NCBI GenBank assembly: GCA_020466095.1
Contig: CM035806.1
Location: forward strand, 135,320,981-135,384,980
DNA from: Chlorops oryzae
Taxonomy: Eukaryota > Arthropoda > Insecta > Diptera > Chloropidae
Direction: 5' to 3'
DNA: 64,000 bases
Shown here: piece after piece, positions 1-12,893 of the stretch
Layout: each line of letters begins with the position of its first letter
Position numbering within the stretch: the first letter of the stretch is position 1
Program-made: the position numbers and the translations under genes
The notes under the pieces: generated by a model
What the model was told of the DNA's origin: nothing
The model's input: only the letters and a program-made list of their open reading frames with translations
The model's database searches: none

Positions 1-70
1 CATAGCCTGCGATAGGATTTGAACTCGAGCCTTCGGATGGCTAACCGAATACGCTACCCATACGCCACCA
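1..70 (-). repeat. tRNA-like sequence, cut by window start
   Basis: Read on the minus strand this has an A-box-like stretch at about 55-70 and a B-box-like GAGTTCAAATCC at about 15-27, spaced as in a tRNA. I found no clean cloverleaf, so it is more likely the tRNA-derived part of a repetitive element than a working tRNA gene. It resembles the tRNA-like cores of the TIR elements at 34.7-35.6 and 49.8-50.2 kb. Confidence 0.5.
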
Positions 71-822
71 TTTGCGTTGGATTGAAATATTTCGCGCTTT
101 TTCGTCTGATTTTTGGAAAAAATTGATCCGGTTTGAAGTGGAAAAACGGTATTAAGGAGCGCTCAGATGGAGTTCGTGTGCTTGAAGAAGTTGTTTAGTA
201 ATAAGTTTTCTATATTTGCATATCAAAATTTTCAAAATATTCTAATTGGTATGGGAACTGTGCGCCACAAAATTTAAGAAGAGGTGAAAAAATCGTAAAT
301 TTTCCAGACTTTTGCAATTTGTACCAATAAGATGGAGTTTTTTTTTTTTTTTTATCAATATGTACTACAAATATTTTGTTCGAGTGTAGGGCTAGAACTT
401 TGTCACAGATAAGAAAGAGAAATATTGAACTCGTTACGAGATAAAGCCATAAGTAAGTGCACAACTTAATTCTCTGCCCCACTTTTCGAGACCCATTTTG
501 AAACGAAAAAGAGACAACTTGACTAAACTAAGTATGGGGCGTTGCTATACTCACCGAGCGCTGTCAAAATCTGAAGTCAAATCTTAGGGCACACGCGATG
601 ACCTCGAAAAATTGGCACAGTGTAATAATACGTTCCTTTGTACATTGGGCTATATAAACTGACCTTGGCAAAAGCATATGAAAAACGCTAAGTATAGATG
701 AATGCCGAAGTATGTGGTCTGATATTTTACATTTCCGAGGATTGAAAACGTTTATTGTTTTTTTTTTGGTACGAAATCCTCGTGGGCGGTGCTCCAAATG
801 AAATTGTTATTATTCTCTTATG
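71..822. other. No gene seen
   Basis: AT-rich spacer with a T-run near 338-354. I see no coding signal, RNA gene or clear terminal repeats. Confidence 0.5.
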
Positions 823-1484
823 CTATGTTCTCACTATAGGGGTTAAGTTTTTAACCCGATACTTTAACCCAAAGCGTTCATATCAGCTTCGAGCGAGTTA
901 AGGTTTACTAACGTCATATGACCCAGCCGGACAGTTCACTACTTCTGCACTACTTCCGAAGTGGTGAAAATTCATACTGCGCCTACTCGCAATACTAACC
1001 CTAACTGTTAATGAAGTTTGTTGGGAGATGGCCGCTGTTTTCATCACATGCATGCGATAATGTCCGGCTTGGGAGTTTGAAATATAAAAAACGCGCAAGG
1101 TATATCTGATATACTATATCATCGAGAAATTGTAAATAGAAATGGAATTTGCTTTACTAGAAATGTTTAAAAGAAGCTGAAAAAGCCAAAGGAATATTCG
1201 AAGCATTAATATCAGAAGAGCATTGCAATGTCCGCAGGAACAAAAAAAAAAAAAATTATGAAGCTAATAGTGAAAGCGGCATCACAAGACGTTCCACGAC
1301 CTGTGATCAAAATTTACATATCAAAATATGTATGTATTTAATGTAATGTATGTATGTAATGCAAATCTGCGCTTAACCTCAGAGTTAAATGTTAACCCAG
1401 GGTATATTTTCGGGTTAGATGATTTTTGACATTTGAAACCCTGGGTTTCGCCGATAACCCTAACCCGGCCTAGTGAGAACATAG
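823..1484. mobile_element. Non-autonomous TIR element, CTATGTTCTCACTA family, copy 1
   Basis: The ends are inverted repeats (CTATGTTCTCACTA at 823 and TAGTGAGAACATAG ending at 1484). Just inside lie repeated TAACCC/GGGTTA motifs. A second copy is at 28770-29464. This copy contains a frameshifted version of the 39-codon ORF found in the other copy. No target-site duplication is evident. The N-terminal leucine/glutamate-rich ORF is loosely reminiscent of PIF/Harbinger transposase starts, which is only a suggestion. Confidence 0.75.
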
Positions 1485-2295
1485 ACAGTTTGGGAAATTT
1501 TACCATCGCTAACTGATTCATTACAGACGCAAACTTTCACGGAATTCTCTTTTACCTCATCCACGATATCGTCATCTGTATTTACCTCATCGCTGGAGCT
1601 GAAGAGTGCAAATGCTTCAAAGCTTCGTTTGAAAACTAGTGGACCGATCAAGGTCAATTTTAAAACTTTAGATTGGAAAAGTATCCTAAAATAGCCAAAT
1701 TTTGGAATATTTTGTTGTTGTATTCGTTTTTGTTGCCATGTTCTTTAGAAGAAAGCAATTGTTATACTTATGTTTCGTAGTTTGCAAGTACTTTTTGAAC
1801 AAACTAGGTAACCGGTCAGTGTGAAAATTTTCCAAGTATTCAATGGAATTACTATTTACTGAGAAACACACAAAAATTGTTTTATTTTTATAGATATCTA
1901 TTTTTTTGAAATTATTTGGTATAACATACCCCAACCCGCCATTAAACGATGCCTCTACAGCCATAAGATTATCGAAAAGATGTGAGATCTATGTTTTGAA
2001 GTCCTTGACTGTTCTCCCAATGCGTCATCTACTAACATTTATAATTTTTCCCGCTTGCTACCTATTTAATCTAAATCGTTTGTAAATTTTTCCAAACGAG
2101 CAAAACTGAGTACATGTGGGCCTGGTAGCATGTTTTCTGTTCTCTCTTTTCCTTCAACCTTTACTTCGTTTTAGTCTCACAATTTATATTCCAAAATAAT
2201 TAATGTACATATACCTAAAATTTCACTAGGATATCTTTATTAACACCGGATATATTAGGAGAAAACAATTGAAGAACCCAACATTTGCTCACTTT
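1485..2295. other. No gene seen
   Basis: AT-rich spacer. Short ORFs here have no recognisable domain or codon pattern. Confidence 0.5.
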
Positions 2296-2346
2296 TGCTC
2301 GCACACCCTTTTCTAAGGTGACACAACTCAAAAATCGTCTATTTTG
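2296..2346. repeat. Partial end of an ATAT-flanked MITE
   Basis: One terminal arm, containing AAGGTGACACAACTCAAAAA, matches the ends of the complete elements at 30405-30584 and 46849-47095. The opposite arm is missing. Confidence 0.6.
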
Positions 2347-2689
2347 AGTTAATATGTATATTAGGGTGTCCCAAAAATATGAAATTAATTTTTCGTAAAC
2401 GCAAACCCTCCAATTTTTTTCTAAATGGTCCTATTAGCTTAAATATGAAATATTATTGAGATTGGAATACGATAACCCGTGCCGAATTTCGTTCTAAGTT
2501 TCGTATGAAGTCTCTTCAAATTCAGTCCCCCAAAAGTATGCATCAAAATTTTTTGATATTAAAAATCGTGGGTTTTCTTGAAAATATTGCAACATTACCA
2601 CGATGTCAGAAATATATAGTGAAATAATGTTTATCATCATCATAGCTCGAACAAAATTTTTCTGGAAAATACTAAAAACTAATAGGAGA

Positions 2690-2960
2690 TTTTAGTCCTA
2701 AATATTGACATGCATACATTGAGGGTATAATTCATATTAAAATTCAACGCCTCAAAGGTAATTCTCGAATATCTCGCACATTTTTTTACCTGATCTGGAC
2801 ATAAAAGGGCTTAAAATGTTACCAATAACCAGTGGTTTTAAAAATTTAAATATTTTATACGCAATGTATGGTATAGTAAAATATTATATATTGTAAATCA
2901 GAAGAATTTTGGAAATCGTTGATTTTTCCGATTTTTTAACTTTCATAAGTCTGGTAGAAC
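2690..2960 (+). repeat. Dispersed repeat, inverted partner at 7235-7475
   Basis: The stretch around TATTGACATGCATAC (about 2703) and onward is recognisable, in reverse complement and diverged, at 7235-7475. Shared blocks include the ACCCTCAA-type motif and the TGTTACCA motif. The element type is unknown. Confidence 0.55.
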
Positions 2961-4170
2961 TCTTTGTAAGAGAAGTGCATCACGTAAAGCCCGTTTTCTC
3001 GTAAGGCTCACTTTCATTTTAACCAACTTCTAACTATCAAATGTTCTTTTACTTGCACTTGTTGAAACATGTCCTCAAGTTATTTCGCAGAAATAAAAAA
3101 TTAGGACAATCGCACAATATTTGCGGCGCCCACAGTCAATTGAAAATAACAGAGACGTAAAAATGGCATTTTTATAGTGGTCCGCGCTTAACAAATAATT
3201 ATATATAGTGAAATTGTGGGGGTTGCTTTCTTAAAATTAGAAATTTTGTTGTATTGTGAAGATACAGAGGTGTGTTTATGGAAAAAATTCTATTGCACAT
3301 TTTTTTTCTTGGAAAGCCTCTGAAGGCCCATACAAAAAAAAAAATGCCCTGACGGACTATAAGAAACCATTTTTTGAGTTGCTCTGAGGTCAAAATAGTA
3401 AGACGAACGGCAACTATACGTTTTTTTTATCCTTAAATAGCGTTTTATTTTTTATTCGTAATTTAAAAAGGCTGAGTTACATTTAATTAGTTTTTTTTTT
3501 TAAATAAACGAATTGTTCCTGTTATTTTAATTTTTTTTTACTAGCTTTTACAATATAGATTAACCTATAAAGCTAACAAAAATAATTAATGCAGGTTTGG
3601 GTTCATAATCTCAAACAAGGAATAAATGGGCCTTGTGTACCTTACACATGTTCCTCGTAAGGCCCAAAAAGTCGTTTTTTAAAATCGTCTTTTAAAAGCT
3701 TTTCCGATAAGACGTTTTGGTAGAATTTTTTGTTGTTCTATAGAAAATTTATCAAATAAAACAACACAAAAAAAATCGGGCCTGTATCATCAATACTTTG
3801 TACGCTGCAATGGAAAAGGTGTTAGGTGGGCCTTATGTGGTGCACTGACCTTACTTACAACCTATAACTGAAATTTCTTAAGTTGGAGTTTCTTTACTAA
3901 AAAGAACACTTATTATATACCCAAAAACTATTACTATTTAAAATTTTAATAAGTAATTTGGTAAAAATTATTACTTTTTAAAACCGTTTTGCATAAGGGC
4001 AATACCAAGGAAATCACTCTGCATGTAACACCCGTATCTCGATGTCTAACGTTTTTAAAGTTTTCAAAATCTTTGAGTCGATATTTAAAAGTTAAACGTA
4101 AAAACTCGCAAAGCAGATGATTTAAAGGAGCAGTTTTCGAAATTGCATTAAAACGCTAAATGTGTTTGCC
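2961..4170. other. No gene seen
   Basis: Very AT-rich spacer with several T-runs. Nothing recognisable. Confidence 0.5.
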
Positions 4171-4174
4171 TTAA

Positions 4175-4902
4175 GGGGACCTTCTGGTCTAGAATTTTTT
4201 GAAAATTGATTTTTTTTTTTTTTATATTTCGGAAGAATAGACTTTTAAGAATATGCTGGCAAAGTTTCGTGAAGATATTGACAATATTTGTTTTGCTACA
4301 GCCTTTTTAGAAGGTGGAGACAGCAGGCAGCGCGCTTGATCAAAGCAACTTTGACCGCGTTTATCTCAAAACTACTTTTTTTGACCTGGTGTGAATGAAA
4401 ACAAAAAAACCATCGAACCGATTTGTCTGGAATTTTTATATGTTATTCATAACATCAATGGCTATGGCCCGAACTAGAATCGAATTTTTATTTCAAGAAC
4501 TTCATATTTTTTCATCAAAAAATGGTCAAAAAAAGGGGAGTTTTTGATGGTTGAAATAAAAAATTGCGCCATTTTGTCAATTAAAAAAAATTTTTTTTTG
4601 TTGTAGTTCCTGCCATAGCCGCATTCATTCTGATTAATAACATATTTTTGTTTTTTTTTTCGATTACCAGAACTGCCAAAATCTTTCACACCACGGAGGT
4701 ACTTTTTCAAAGAGGGTCCACTTCAACGCCATTTTTAAAATACAAAAAAAAAAAAAAAAAAAAAATTACAACATTTTTTATTTTTTGTCAATAAAGAATA
4801 TAATAAGCCTGCATACTTAGAAAATCGTTTTTTATTTGGGTTAATACCAAAAAAAATCATGAAAATACCCTAAATTTTCATGCTCCAGACCAGAAGGTCC
4901 CC
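4175..4902. mobile_element. TTAA-flanked TIR element (piggyBac-type target), 728 bp
   Basis: Inverted ends GGGGACCTTCTGGTCT and AGACCAGAAGGTCCCC are directly flanked by TTAA on both sides (4171-4174 and 4903-4906). A TTAA duplication is the hallmark of piggyBac-type insertion. No transposase ORF is visible, so it is non-autonomous. The interior carries a long A-run at about 4743-4764. Confidence 0.8.
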
Positions 4903-5085
4903 TTAAAAAAGTATAAATTATACCAAACATCTAAAAAATTTCCAAAAATAGGGACATTTTTTTTTTTAAATTAAGAAATATTGACATTTGTCTTGTATTA
5001 AGAGATTAGTTTTGGGCGGACCCATCTTTGAGTAAGTTCTTAGAATAGGTTCATATTGATTTTTGAGGTCTGTATGACATTTTAA

Positions 5086-5213
5086 CCCGGTAGCGCCTAG
5101 CGATGCCATATGGCATCACTAAAAAAGTTCGTGTTTTGTCATCAAAACTTCAAAACCGGTTCATATTTTATTTTATTTTTAATATTTATTTTTTCAATTC
5201 AGGCGCTACCGGG
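5086..5213. mobile_element. TTAA-flanked MITE, 128 bp
   Basis: Starts CCCGGTAGCGCCTAG and ends CAGGCGCTACCGGG, with TTAA on each side (5082-5085, 5214-5217). The CCC start and TTAA duplication fit a piggyBac-type miniature element. It is too short to code for anything. Confidence 0.8.
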
Positions 5214-5399
5214 TTAAGGCATTTTAAATTAAAAACAAGTAAAGAAGTTTACATCGGCTAAGCCGATTGCACACATACCTTTTCCTCAGCCTGAAATATG
5301 TTAAAACATTACCTTAACAAAAATTCCTGCCGTTCCTAGCTTGGATATCTATTTATACCTTCTAAGACTCGAGATTATTATTAAGCACAAAATTTTCGC

Positions 5400-6345
5400 G
5401 GATGGTGAGCATGGTCAAATTTTAACCCTTAGAGGACATTTTGTTTAACTGCGAAATACTCAATTCAAACTAGTGAAAATCAAATTTTCGCGAATTTCGC
5501 GGATGGTGGTCTTGATCAAATTTTAACCCTTAGAGGAAATTTAGTTTAGCTGCGAAATCCTCAATTCAAAATAGTGAAAATAAAATTTTTGCGAATTTCG
5601 CGAATGGTGGTCATGGTCAAATTTTAACCGTTAGAGGACATTTTGTCTAGCTGCGAAATACTCAATTCAAAATAGTGAAAATAAAATTTTTGCGAATTTC
5701 GCGAATGGTGGTCATGGTCAAAATTTAACCGTAAGAGGACATTTTTTCTAGCTGCGAAAACCTCAATTCAAAATAGTGAAAATTAAATTTTTGCGAATTT
5801 CGCGAATGGTGGTCATGGTCAAAATTTAACCGTTAGAGGACATTTTGTCTAGCTGCGAAAACCTCAATTCAAAATAGTGAAAATAAAATTTTTGCGAATT
5901 TCGCGGATGGTGGTCTTGATCAAATTTTAACCCTTAGAGGAAATTTAGTTTAGCTGCGAAATACTCACTTCAAAATAGTGAAAATCAAATTTTCGCGAAT
6001 TTCGCGGATGGTGGTCTTGATCAAATTTTAACCCTTAGAGGACATTTTGTTTAGCTGCGAAATACTCAATTCAAAATAGTGAAAATCAATTTTTGCGAAT
6101 TTCAAGAATGGTGGTCATGGTCAAATTTTAACCCTTAGCGGTCATTTCGTTTAGCTGCGAAATACTCAATTCAAAATAGTGAAAATCAAATTTTCGCGAA
6201 TTTCGCGGATGGTGGTCTTGATCAAATTTTAACCCTTAGAGGACATTTTGTTTAGGTGCGAAATACTCAATTCAAAATAGTGAAAATCAATTTTTGCGAA
6301 TTTCGCGAAATGTGGTCATGGTCAAAATTTATCCATAATGGACGA
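5400..6345 (+). repeat. 101-bp tandem repeat, about ten copies
   Basis: The anchor TTTAACC recurs at about 5421, 5522, 5623, 5724, 5825, 5926, 6027, 6127, 6228 and 6328, a spacing of 100-101 bp. Each unit holds a GCGAATTTCGCG-type palindrome, GGTGGTC, and CTGCGAAATAC. The array sits inside the DINE-like element, so it fits the central tandem repeats known for that group. Confidence 0.9.
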
Positions 6346-6747
6346 CTTTATTTGGCGGCAAAATACACAATCAGAAGAAGCAAAAAAATAATTTTTGTAT
6401 TCAGATATGAGAATAAGAGAAAGAGTGTTTTTTTCTATTGTGTAGGATGATGACCATAGTTATAGCGATGTCGCAATTTTTTTTCAGCGAAAGCTTAAGT
6501 CTACATAGTAGCTATACACTCACCAAATTTCAATAAGCTGGGATGTATAGTAAAAAAGTTATCCAGGAAAAACCTTAAAAATCGTGATTTTTGAAACTTC
6601 TGAACCACTTCCCACGACCCAAGGAGGGACTACGAAAAAAATTTGTATGCAGTTTTTCGGACATTTACCTGGTTGAAGTCCATGCCAAATTTCAATATGA
6701 TATCTTTCATGGCTTAGGAGTAAATTACGAAAAACTAAAGTGTGACC

Positions 6748-6807
<60 letters not shown>
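6748..6807. repeat. (GACA)n microsatellite
   Basis: Fifteen GACA units within the DINE-like element. This is the GTCY proto-microsatellite position of mini-me elements. Reading it as a polypeptide would be spurious. Confidence 0.95.
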
Positions 6808-7234
6808 TGGCTAGATCGATTCCTCTTGTCACCCTGATCAAGAATATATATATATGTCTATATCTACCGCGACTCCTTTGGTATGTTACATACACCGTGC
6901 CAAACTTAATATACCCTTTCCTTCGGAAAAGGTATAACAAGTTTTATATGGAAAAATTTGTTGGGTGTATAGTGTGGTAGGACGGGTGGTGTTGAGCGTG
7001 TGCGATTTTGATTTAACTTTTATATCTGCTTAATGTTATCAATAGAAGTATGAAACCTTAGTAATTTGGAGCGCTATAGCCTTCTAAGCTAGCATCTAAA
7101 AGTTCCAATGACATTCGGCAGGGCGTGGTCCTACCTCCACACCATTAAGTTTGCGATTGTTATCATGACAAAAAAATTTAGAGGTTAGATACTCTAGTAA
7201 AAAGAGCTCCACCAAACTTATCGAAATTAAAAAA

Positions 7235-7475
7235 TCTTAAACATTTAGAAAATTTTTCTGATTTTAAATATATTTTACCAGACCAAACACTTGCGTATAA
7301 AACTATAAAGATTTTATAATCGCAAGCTTATTCAATTGGTAACATTTTAAACCATAATGTTACCAGGTTAAATGAAAAATGAGTGAGATATTTGAATATT
7401 AACAAATCTTAAGCGTGGAATTTTGATATGAATTGTACCCTCAAGGTATGCATGTCAATATTTTGATACAATTGA
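7235..7475 (-). repeat. Dispersed repeat, inverted partner of 2690-2960
   Basis: Diverged reverse complement of 2690-2960, clearest around GTATGCATGTCAATATTTTG near 7446. Confidence 0.55.
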
Positions 7476-10400
7476 CGCGCTAAATCTACAGTGGCTACCA
7501 CTCAAAATGGCTAACCTGGTAAATTTTTATTTAAATACCCATATCTTGAAAAATATATGTGTTTCAACAAAAGTGTTAAAGAAACATAATAAATTTATTC
7601 AATTCTCAACATAAAAAATTTCATTTTATCCACTTTAAAGGCAAATCTTAGACATTATGAAAAAAAAAAATTGTATTGCCTTTATACGCCACTCAAAATG
7701 GCATACGTCGCTTTAAAGCGGGATAACTAAAATGATTTCCAAAAATTTGTGGTTTTAATATTAAGTCGTATATCCTTTTGGTTAAATAACGGATTTTAGT
7801 CGGATTGGAAGGGATTGGACTAGTTTTTTTACACTCCCCGTTTTAATTTTAACTCACACCGCTTTTAAGGCAGTTTCAAGGTATTTCACTCTACTAATGT
7901 AATGTTTTTGAATTTGAACTTCTAATTTTTGGCAAAAATCCTCTTTAATGTTGAGATTAGATGAGTGTGGGAGCATCTGAAGCGCTCTGGGACAATTTTA
8001 TAGTCACCATTTCTTGACGATTCCAGCAATATGATCATGCTTATTAGCTTAGTAGAAGTGATATGTCCCTGCGATACCTAACTACCGTGCGCTTTGTATT
8101 AAATTTTATCGTAATATTTTCGAATACTGCTTCTTAACCATATTTCCATCGATCAGGCATAGATTACCCACCCCAGCTGCCGAGCAAGGGCCCTTTTTTT
8201 TTGATTTTTTTTTTGTTGCACGTCTGAAATAACACTCCAATGCGCATGCAGAGAAAAAATTAAGTGTCATCATATGTCTTCCATAAACTGTATAAATTGT
8301 ATAACATTCATATTGGTACTTGGACGTGTGTGTATGCACAAAAGGCGGCTTCTTTTTCCCCTTACAATGCGCAGTGCACTGTTGCTCATCGTGCTCCACG
8401 TCGAGGTTTGTCGGAGTTGTGCGCATGTAGTGCATATTAATAACTTCTGCTTACTTGAACGTGTTAATGTGACTTTATGACTTATTTTTCACAACTCTAT
8501 TGAGTTTTCCACTACGTTAGCTTTTACAATTTTCTTCTGAATTCTTTTTATTTTGATTTTTCCTTTTTCTTTCTTTCCTTTTGTTTCGGCATACAAAAGT
8601 TCGGCTCTGTGCATGAGTAGTTTGCTTAATAAAAATCGCTCATACGACGGTGCAAACCTCATGGAGATATATTGGACACATTTATTACGAAAAATGGTAA
8701 AACTACGGTCAAATAAAATATATGTTAGGTGAGAAAATAAATGAAATATAATGAAATTCGTATATACGTATACGTATATATAATATTATAAGATAATAAA
8801 TGAATAGGTTTTTTGATTTTAAAATTTTATAAAGAAGCCCGCAAAAGCATTTAGCCGATTTTTGGCGGAACATTCGCCAAGTTAATGTTCTCACGAATCT
8901 TCTGGAAGAGGGATAGACGATGTTTTAGGTACATATATGTCAAAAAAATAAAAATTTATTTCTTTGTTGAATATTAAAAAATCGAATATGTTTGCACGGA
9001 AGTGAGCTGGGGCTGTATTTGAAGGAAATAAAATTAAACAGGTGAAGGTTGTGTTTGGATCTCATATATTGATTCTTAAATTGCACATTTCGCTTCGCAA
9101 GCTATCAAGACCTTTATCCTTGCATTAAGAGTATGTACTTCGTTTGAATAAATTTATAGGAAAATTACAGTAGATTTCGTGAAATGCTCTATTTCTTTTT
9201 TCTCGTGCGCTCAGTTATTTGCCCTTCAAGATTGTGCGCATCTCAGAACATACAATTTTCGGTATCTGTCCCTCCGATTTCTGAGACCGACGATGACATC
9301 ATTTCATTGAAGGTTTCAAATTAATTCTTTTTTAATTTTATTCTTCAATTTTTTTTTTATGTTTTTTGTTTTTCTTGTTGTTTTTGTTTTGTTCTCCTGG
9401 ACATGTTCTCGTAACCGTTCACGTTCTTCTTGACGTTTTCGTTGTCGTCGTTCAAGACTGGCGTTTCCTAGGCAACTTCTCTTCGTTTAAGATGCGTCGA
9501 GTAGAGTTGAGATGAGATGAAAGGAAATATAGTAAATCCTCGCAAAAAACAAAAAAAAAAAACGAATAGAAAAAAACGAGAAGACAAAATGTTAAAGGAA
9601 GACGCTAAAAAAAATTTCACGAAATACACTTGAGAGTACAGGCGGATAAAAGAAATGCGTCGTTGAACATTGGGTTGCCTTGCAAATTCGCCTCGCCGAT
9701 TTCGATTCAAGCGTCTTCGCTGACTGGAGCGACGCATCCGAAGAGGCACTTGTGTGATATACGCGCTTTGAAGCGCCCTGATTTATGCTTCAATTTAATT
9801 TCGGTCTTTTACATTTGTGTATTTCTTAACACGCTAGCAAGTGTCTATGTGTGGGTGTTTTCTCGTTGAAAGGGAAAATCTTGTGATATTAAATATAAAA
9901 ATAAAAAATACAAAATAAAAAATAAAAATTTAAAATAAAGATAAAAATAAAATCAAAATGAATAAATAAAATAAGCAGCACTAGAAGCAGCGTCAGAAAA
10001 AAATATGTGAATATAATAGTAAAGTGGCATCAAAAAGGAAGCGAACGGCTGAGTCAGTGAGCGCGTGGGCGAATGCAGCGCGAAAGCATCTGCGGCGAGT
10101 ATAGCTAGTACGCGCATAAAATGTAATAAAAAAATTTCCTTTTCCAAACGAAAATATTCTTCATTCGTTCATGCAAGTTCCTCACAAATTCTCGACATCT
10201 TCTTCTTCTAACAAAAAAAAAAAAAAAAAAAAATATAATAAAAATATTAAAATATAAAAATGATGAAAATGGAGTAAAAAGTAAAGCGTTTTCCCTTGCT
10301 TGGTTGGGATGTGAGTTGTCCGTCTGTCTGGCTGTTCGTCTGTTTGTCTGCTCGTCTGTCCGTTCGACCGTCTGTACTTCCGCTTTGAAGCTGCCATTGT

Positions 10401-11747
10401 CAATGCGTAAAAAGCTCATCACATTTAAGCAGGCAGACTAAAGCATTACTTTGCATTGCTTCTATTGCTCTATTACTGGCTTTTTTCCGGTCCCCACACG
10501 CAATTTCAACGTTAGCTCATAGCGAAGTGATAGAGCATAAAAAAGCGATTTTTTTTTATTCTTTCGTTCATTCATAGTGCTCATTATGAAAAGCATTCCG
10601 CGAGCGTACATATGTACGTACACATGAAGGAATGACAGTACGTAGCTATGTTGAGCTACTTGGATGCAAAGAATTTTGCTTCCCCTTTTAGCCACCCTCC
10701 CTTTTTCGTTCTATCGCCCCCTTTATGCTTCACCATATTGGCAATAGAGCATTTCTTTCATTTTTTTGTATTTAATCAGAATGCAAACATTTTATCCAAA
10801 AATGCAACTGGATTTCGCGAGTGAATATCGCGGAAATTGAATATGAAAGCAACCCAAAATGAAAAAAAAAAAAAAATTGTAATAATAAAAAATAAGATGT
10901 AATAATAAAATGACATTGGAAGTTCTTGTGATGCAGTGGAGAATTTCGTTAAAATGAGAAATGTATGAGTTTCTACACACACATACCTACTTATGTTAAA
11001 GTCATAATTTTTTAAATTGCTATAACTCAATAACGGTACACTTTAGGCAAGTGGTGCAAGGACAAAAAAATATAGCCATTTGACATGAGGTATCGCATAT
11101 GTTGTAAATTTATTTATTCATAAAGTTGCCTGAACACCCTGTATATAGAATTCAAGTTCATTCTTTTTGATGGTGAATCGAAACATTTGCTGCTGCCCTT
11201 TCAATAATATTTAAATAAGAAACCCTCTCGTGCGCCTTGTATTATGCTAAAGAGCATAATACAGAATCGTAATATTTCTTGAACATTCATGCAGACAAGA
11301 GCTGCTGGGGACATTTCGCAAGAAATCAAATACAATTAAGCCAGCAATGTATTCAGCATCGTTCAAAGGATGTAGCTTCGTTCCTACATTTGCGCCCTTT
11401 GAACCGTTCCACTCTGTTCTCGGTCCCGGTTCTGTTGCGTTCCATTCCGCATCGCTCAACTTCATGGCTAAGATGGGTGGGAAACTTCATGAAAACTAAA
11501 TTCGAAGCATTTCATCAATGGCTTGACACACGTTCTTGGTATGCATGTTTTGGGGCTTGACTTTACACCTTTGAGGGTGCAAAATGATGATATTGTTGTA
11601 CTATCATGAATCGATGAGCCTCACAAGCAGCAACTGGCTATGTAGGCATCTCTTCATTTTGCCCATGTACACACTTTATTTAAATATCCAAATACATGCA
11701 CATAGTTTGGTTGGGGCTATTTTGCATATTCCAAAATGCCATCATTT
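7476..11747. other. Apparently unique spacer, no gene supported
   Basis: Few repeats are recognisable. There are A-rich low-complexity tracts (9890-9960, 10212-10232), a TATACGTA-rich patch near 8760-8790 and a CTGTCTG/CGTCTGT-rich patch near 10320-10375. Open frames of 60-109 codons are present but show no domain, plausible codon bias or splice structure. Unrecognised exons or regulatory DNA cannot be excluded. Confidence 0.45.
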
Positions 11748-12126
11748 CCCTGCAGGAAATGTCATTAGTTAATCTATACTCTTTCACTATTGACTGCGTC
11801 AACAGTACTACTGAACAGTTATACCCGTCGCAATGCTTTGCGTTATTGACATTTAACATTGAGTTGTCATTGAATGTCAACAGTAGACCGAAAAACTATT
11901 GACGATCTATTGACGTCGGTACTATTATGTAGACAAAAGGAATACTCTTTCGCTTTATAAGGAGACACGTTGTTGACATGGTCAATAAAGATGAACTATA
12001 CCTCTTGACAGTACAGTTTCTCTAATGACACCGCCTATAAATACTGTTGACGTTGGAACTAGTTCTCTTGTCTATATTGACGTCAATATAGACATGGGGC
12101 CATATGGCGACAGGCTTCCTGCAGGG
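11748..12126. mobile_element. CCCTGCAGG-ended MITE with TTGAC-rich interior, copy 1
   Basis: The element runs from CCCTGCAGGAAATG to CTTCCTGCAGGG. The interior repeats TTGAC/GTCAA many times, including the palindrome TTGACGTCAATA. A second copy in the opposite orientation is at 53696-54064 and a corrupted one at about 52,100-52,650. Flanks here are TTT/TTT; the second copy is flanked by TA. Confidence 0.8.
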
Positions 12127-12893
12127 TTTGTCTTGCTTTTGGGTGTGTGCGTTTGTGTGCGTGTGTGTGTTGGCGTATGAGTGTGTGTCTGGGCACATTA
12201 TTGCAATGTCTTATGCGTTTAAGGCTGGACTGAAAGTGATTGCTTTGTTACAAATATTTGCGAAATGCAAATTTCGTGGCCCAATATGAAAGATATCTAT
12301 AGAGAATCCCAAAAGTGGGGGGTCTTGCCCTATCGCATTCAAATAAATTCAAATTAGTTATTCTGTCACATGTAATAGAGTGCATTATGCTGCTTTGACG
12401 TTACACTTCAATTAAATTAAAGGGATATCGAAAATAGGTAGTTCGCGTAAACATAAACAACGATAAAAATTTAAGGAAAAATTGTAGACCTTTGGAGATT
12501 ATATTGTGCTATGTTCTTCCCTTTAAATGGGTTCTATGGCTTTGGATGACAAAAAAATCAAAGCAAAAACTAATTTCGGATTTTGGAGAGGAATCTGCTG
12601 CACTGCAGATTCTGCAGGGTTTGAGCAGGGAACTGCTCGGTTATTTAAAAAATTACTAGAAAAAGAAAATATTCAACGAAAGACTTTTGCGCCTAAGAAA
12701 AGGCCTCTGACCCTTCACTTACTGCTCCCTCCCTCTGGAGCGATTTTTTTTTTTTTTGTTTCTATCCGATATGAGTTAGACCAAAGTCTATTGATTTTTG
12801 ACGCTGGCCTGGATTCACACTAAGGACACTTTTTATATCCGTAAGCGTCAGCAGTAGGATGGATCGTTTTTTTCGAAAAACAAAAAAATTATA
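12127..12893. other. No gene seen
   Basis: GT-rich patch near 12145-12195, then AT-rich spacer. An open frame of 98 codons at 12527-12823 has no recognisable motif. Confidence 0.45.

Larger units (their letters stand above)
5235..6945. mobile_element. DINE-1/mini-me-like (Helentron-derived) element with central tandem repeats
   Basis: It begins ACAAGTAAAGAAG, like other DINE-like copies here that begin ACAAGTAAGGGTG. It then has about ten copies of a 101-bp repeat, a conserved block, a (GACA)n tract, a core with CTAGATCG and CTGATCAAGAATATATA, and a terminal hairpin near 6911-6935. DINE-1/mini-me elements are known for GTCY microsatellites next to a conserved core, a TA-rich tract and central tandem repeats. 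No Rep/helicase ORF is present. Confidence 0.75.

Noticed and set aside
5400..6345. CRISPR-like array of regular direct repeats
   Set aside because: The whole 101-bp unit repeats, with no unique spacers, in a eukaryotic genome inside a DINE-like element.
6591..6980. 129-codon plus-strand ORF across the GACA tract
   Set aside because: Lies in a DINE-like non-coding element and depends on the microsatellite being open.
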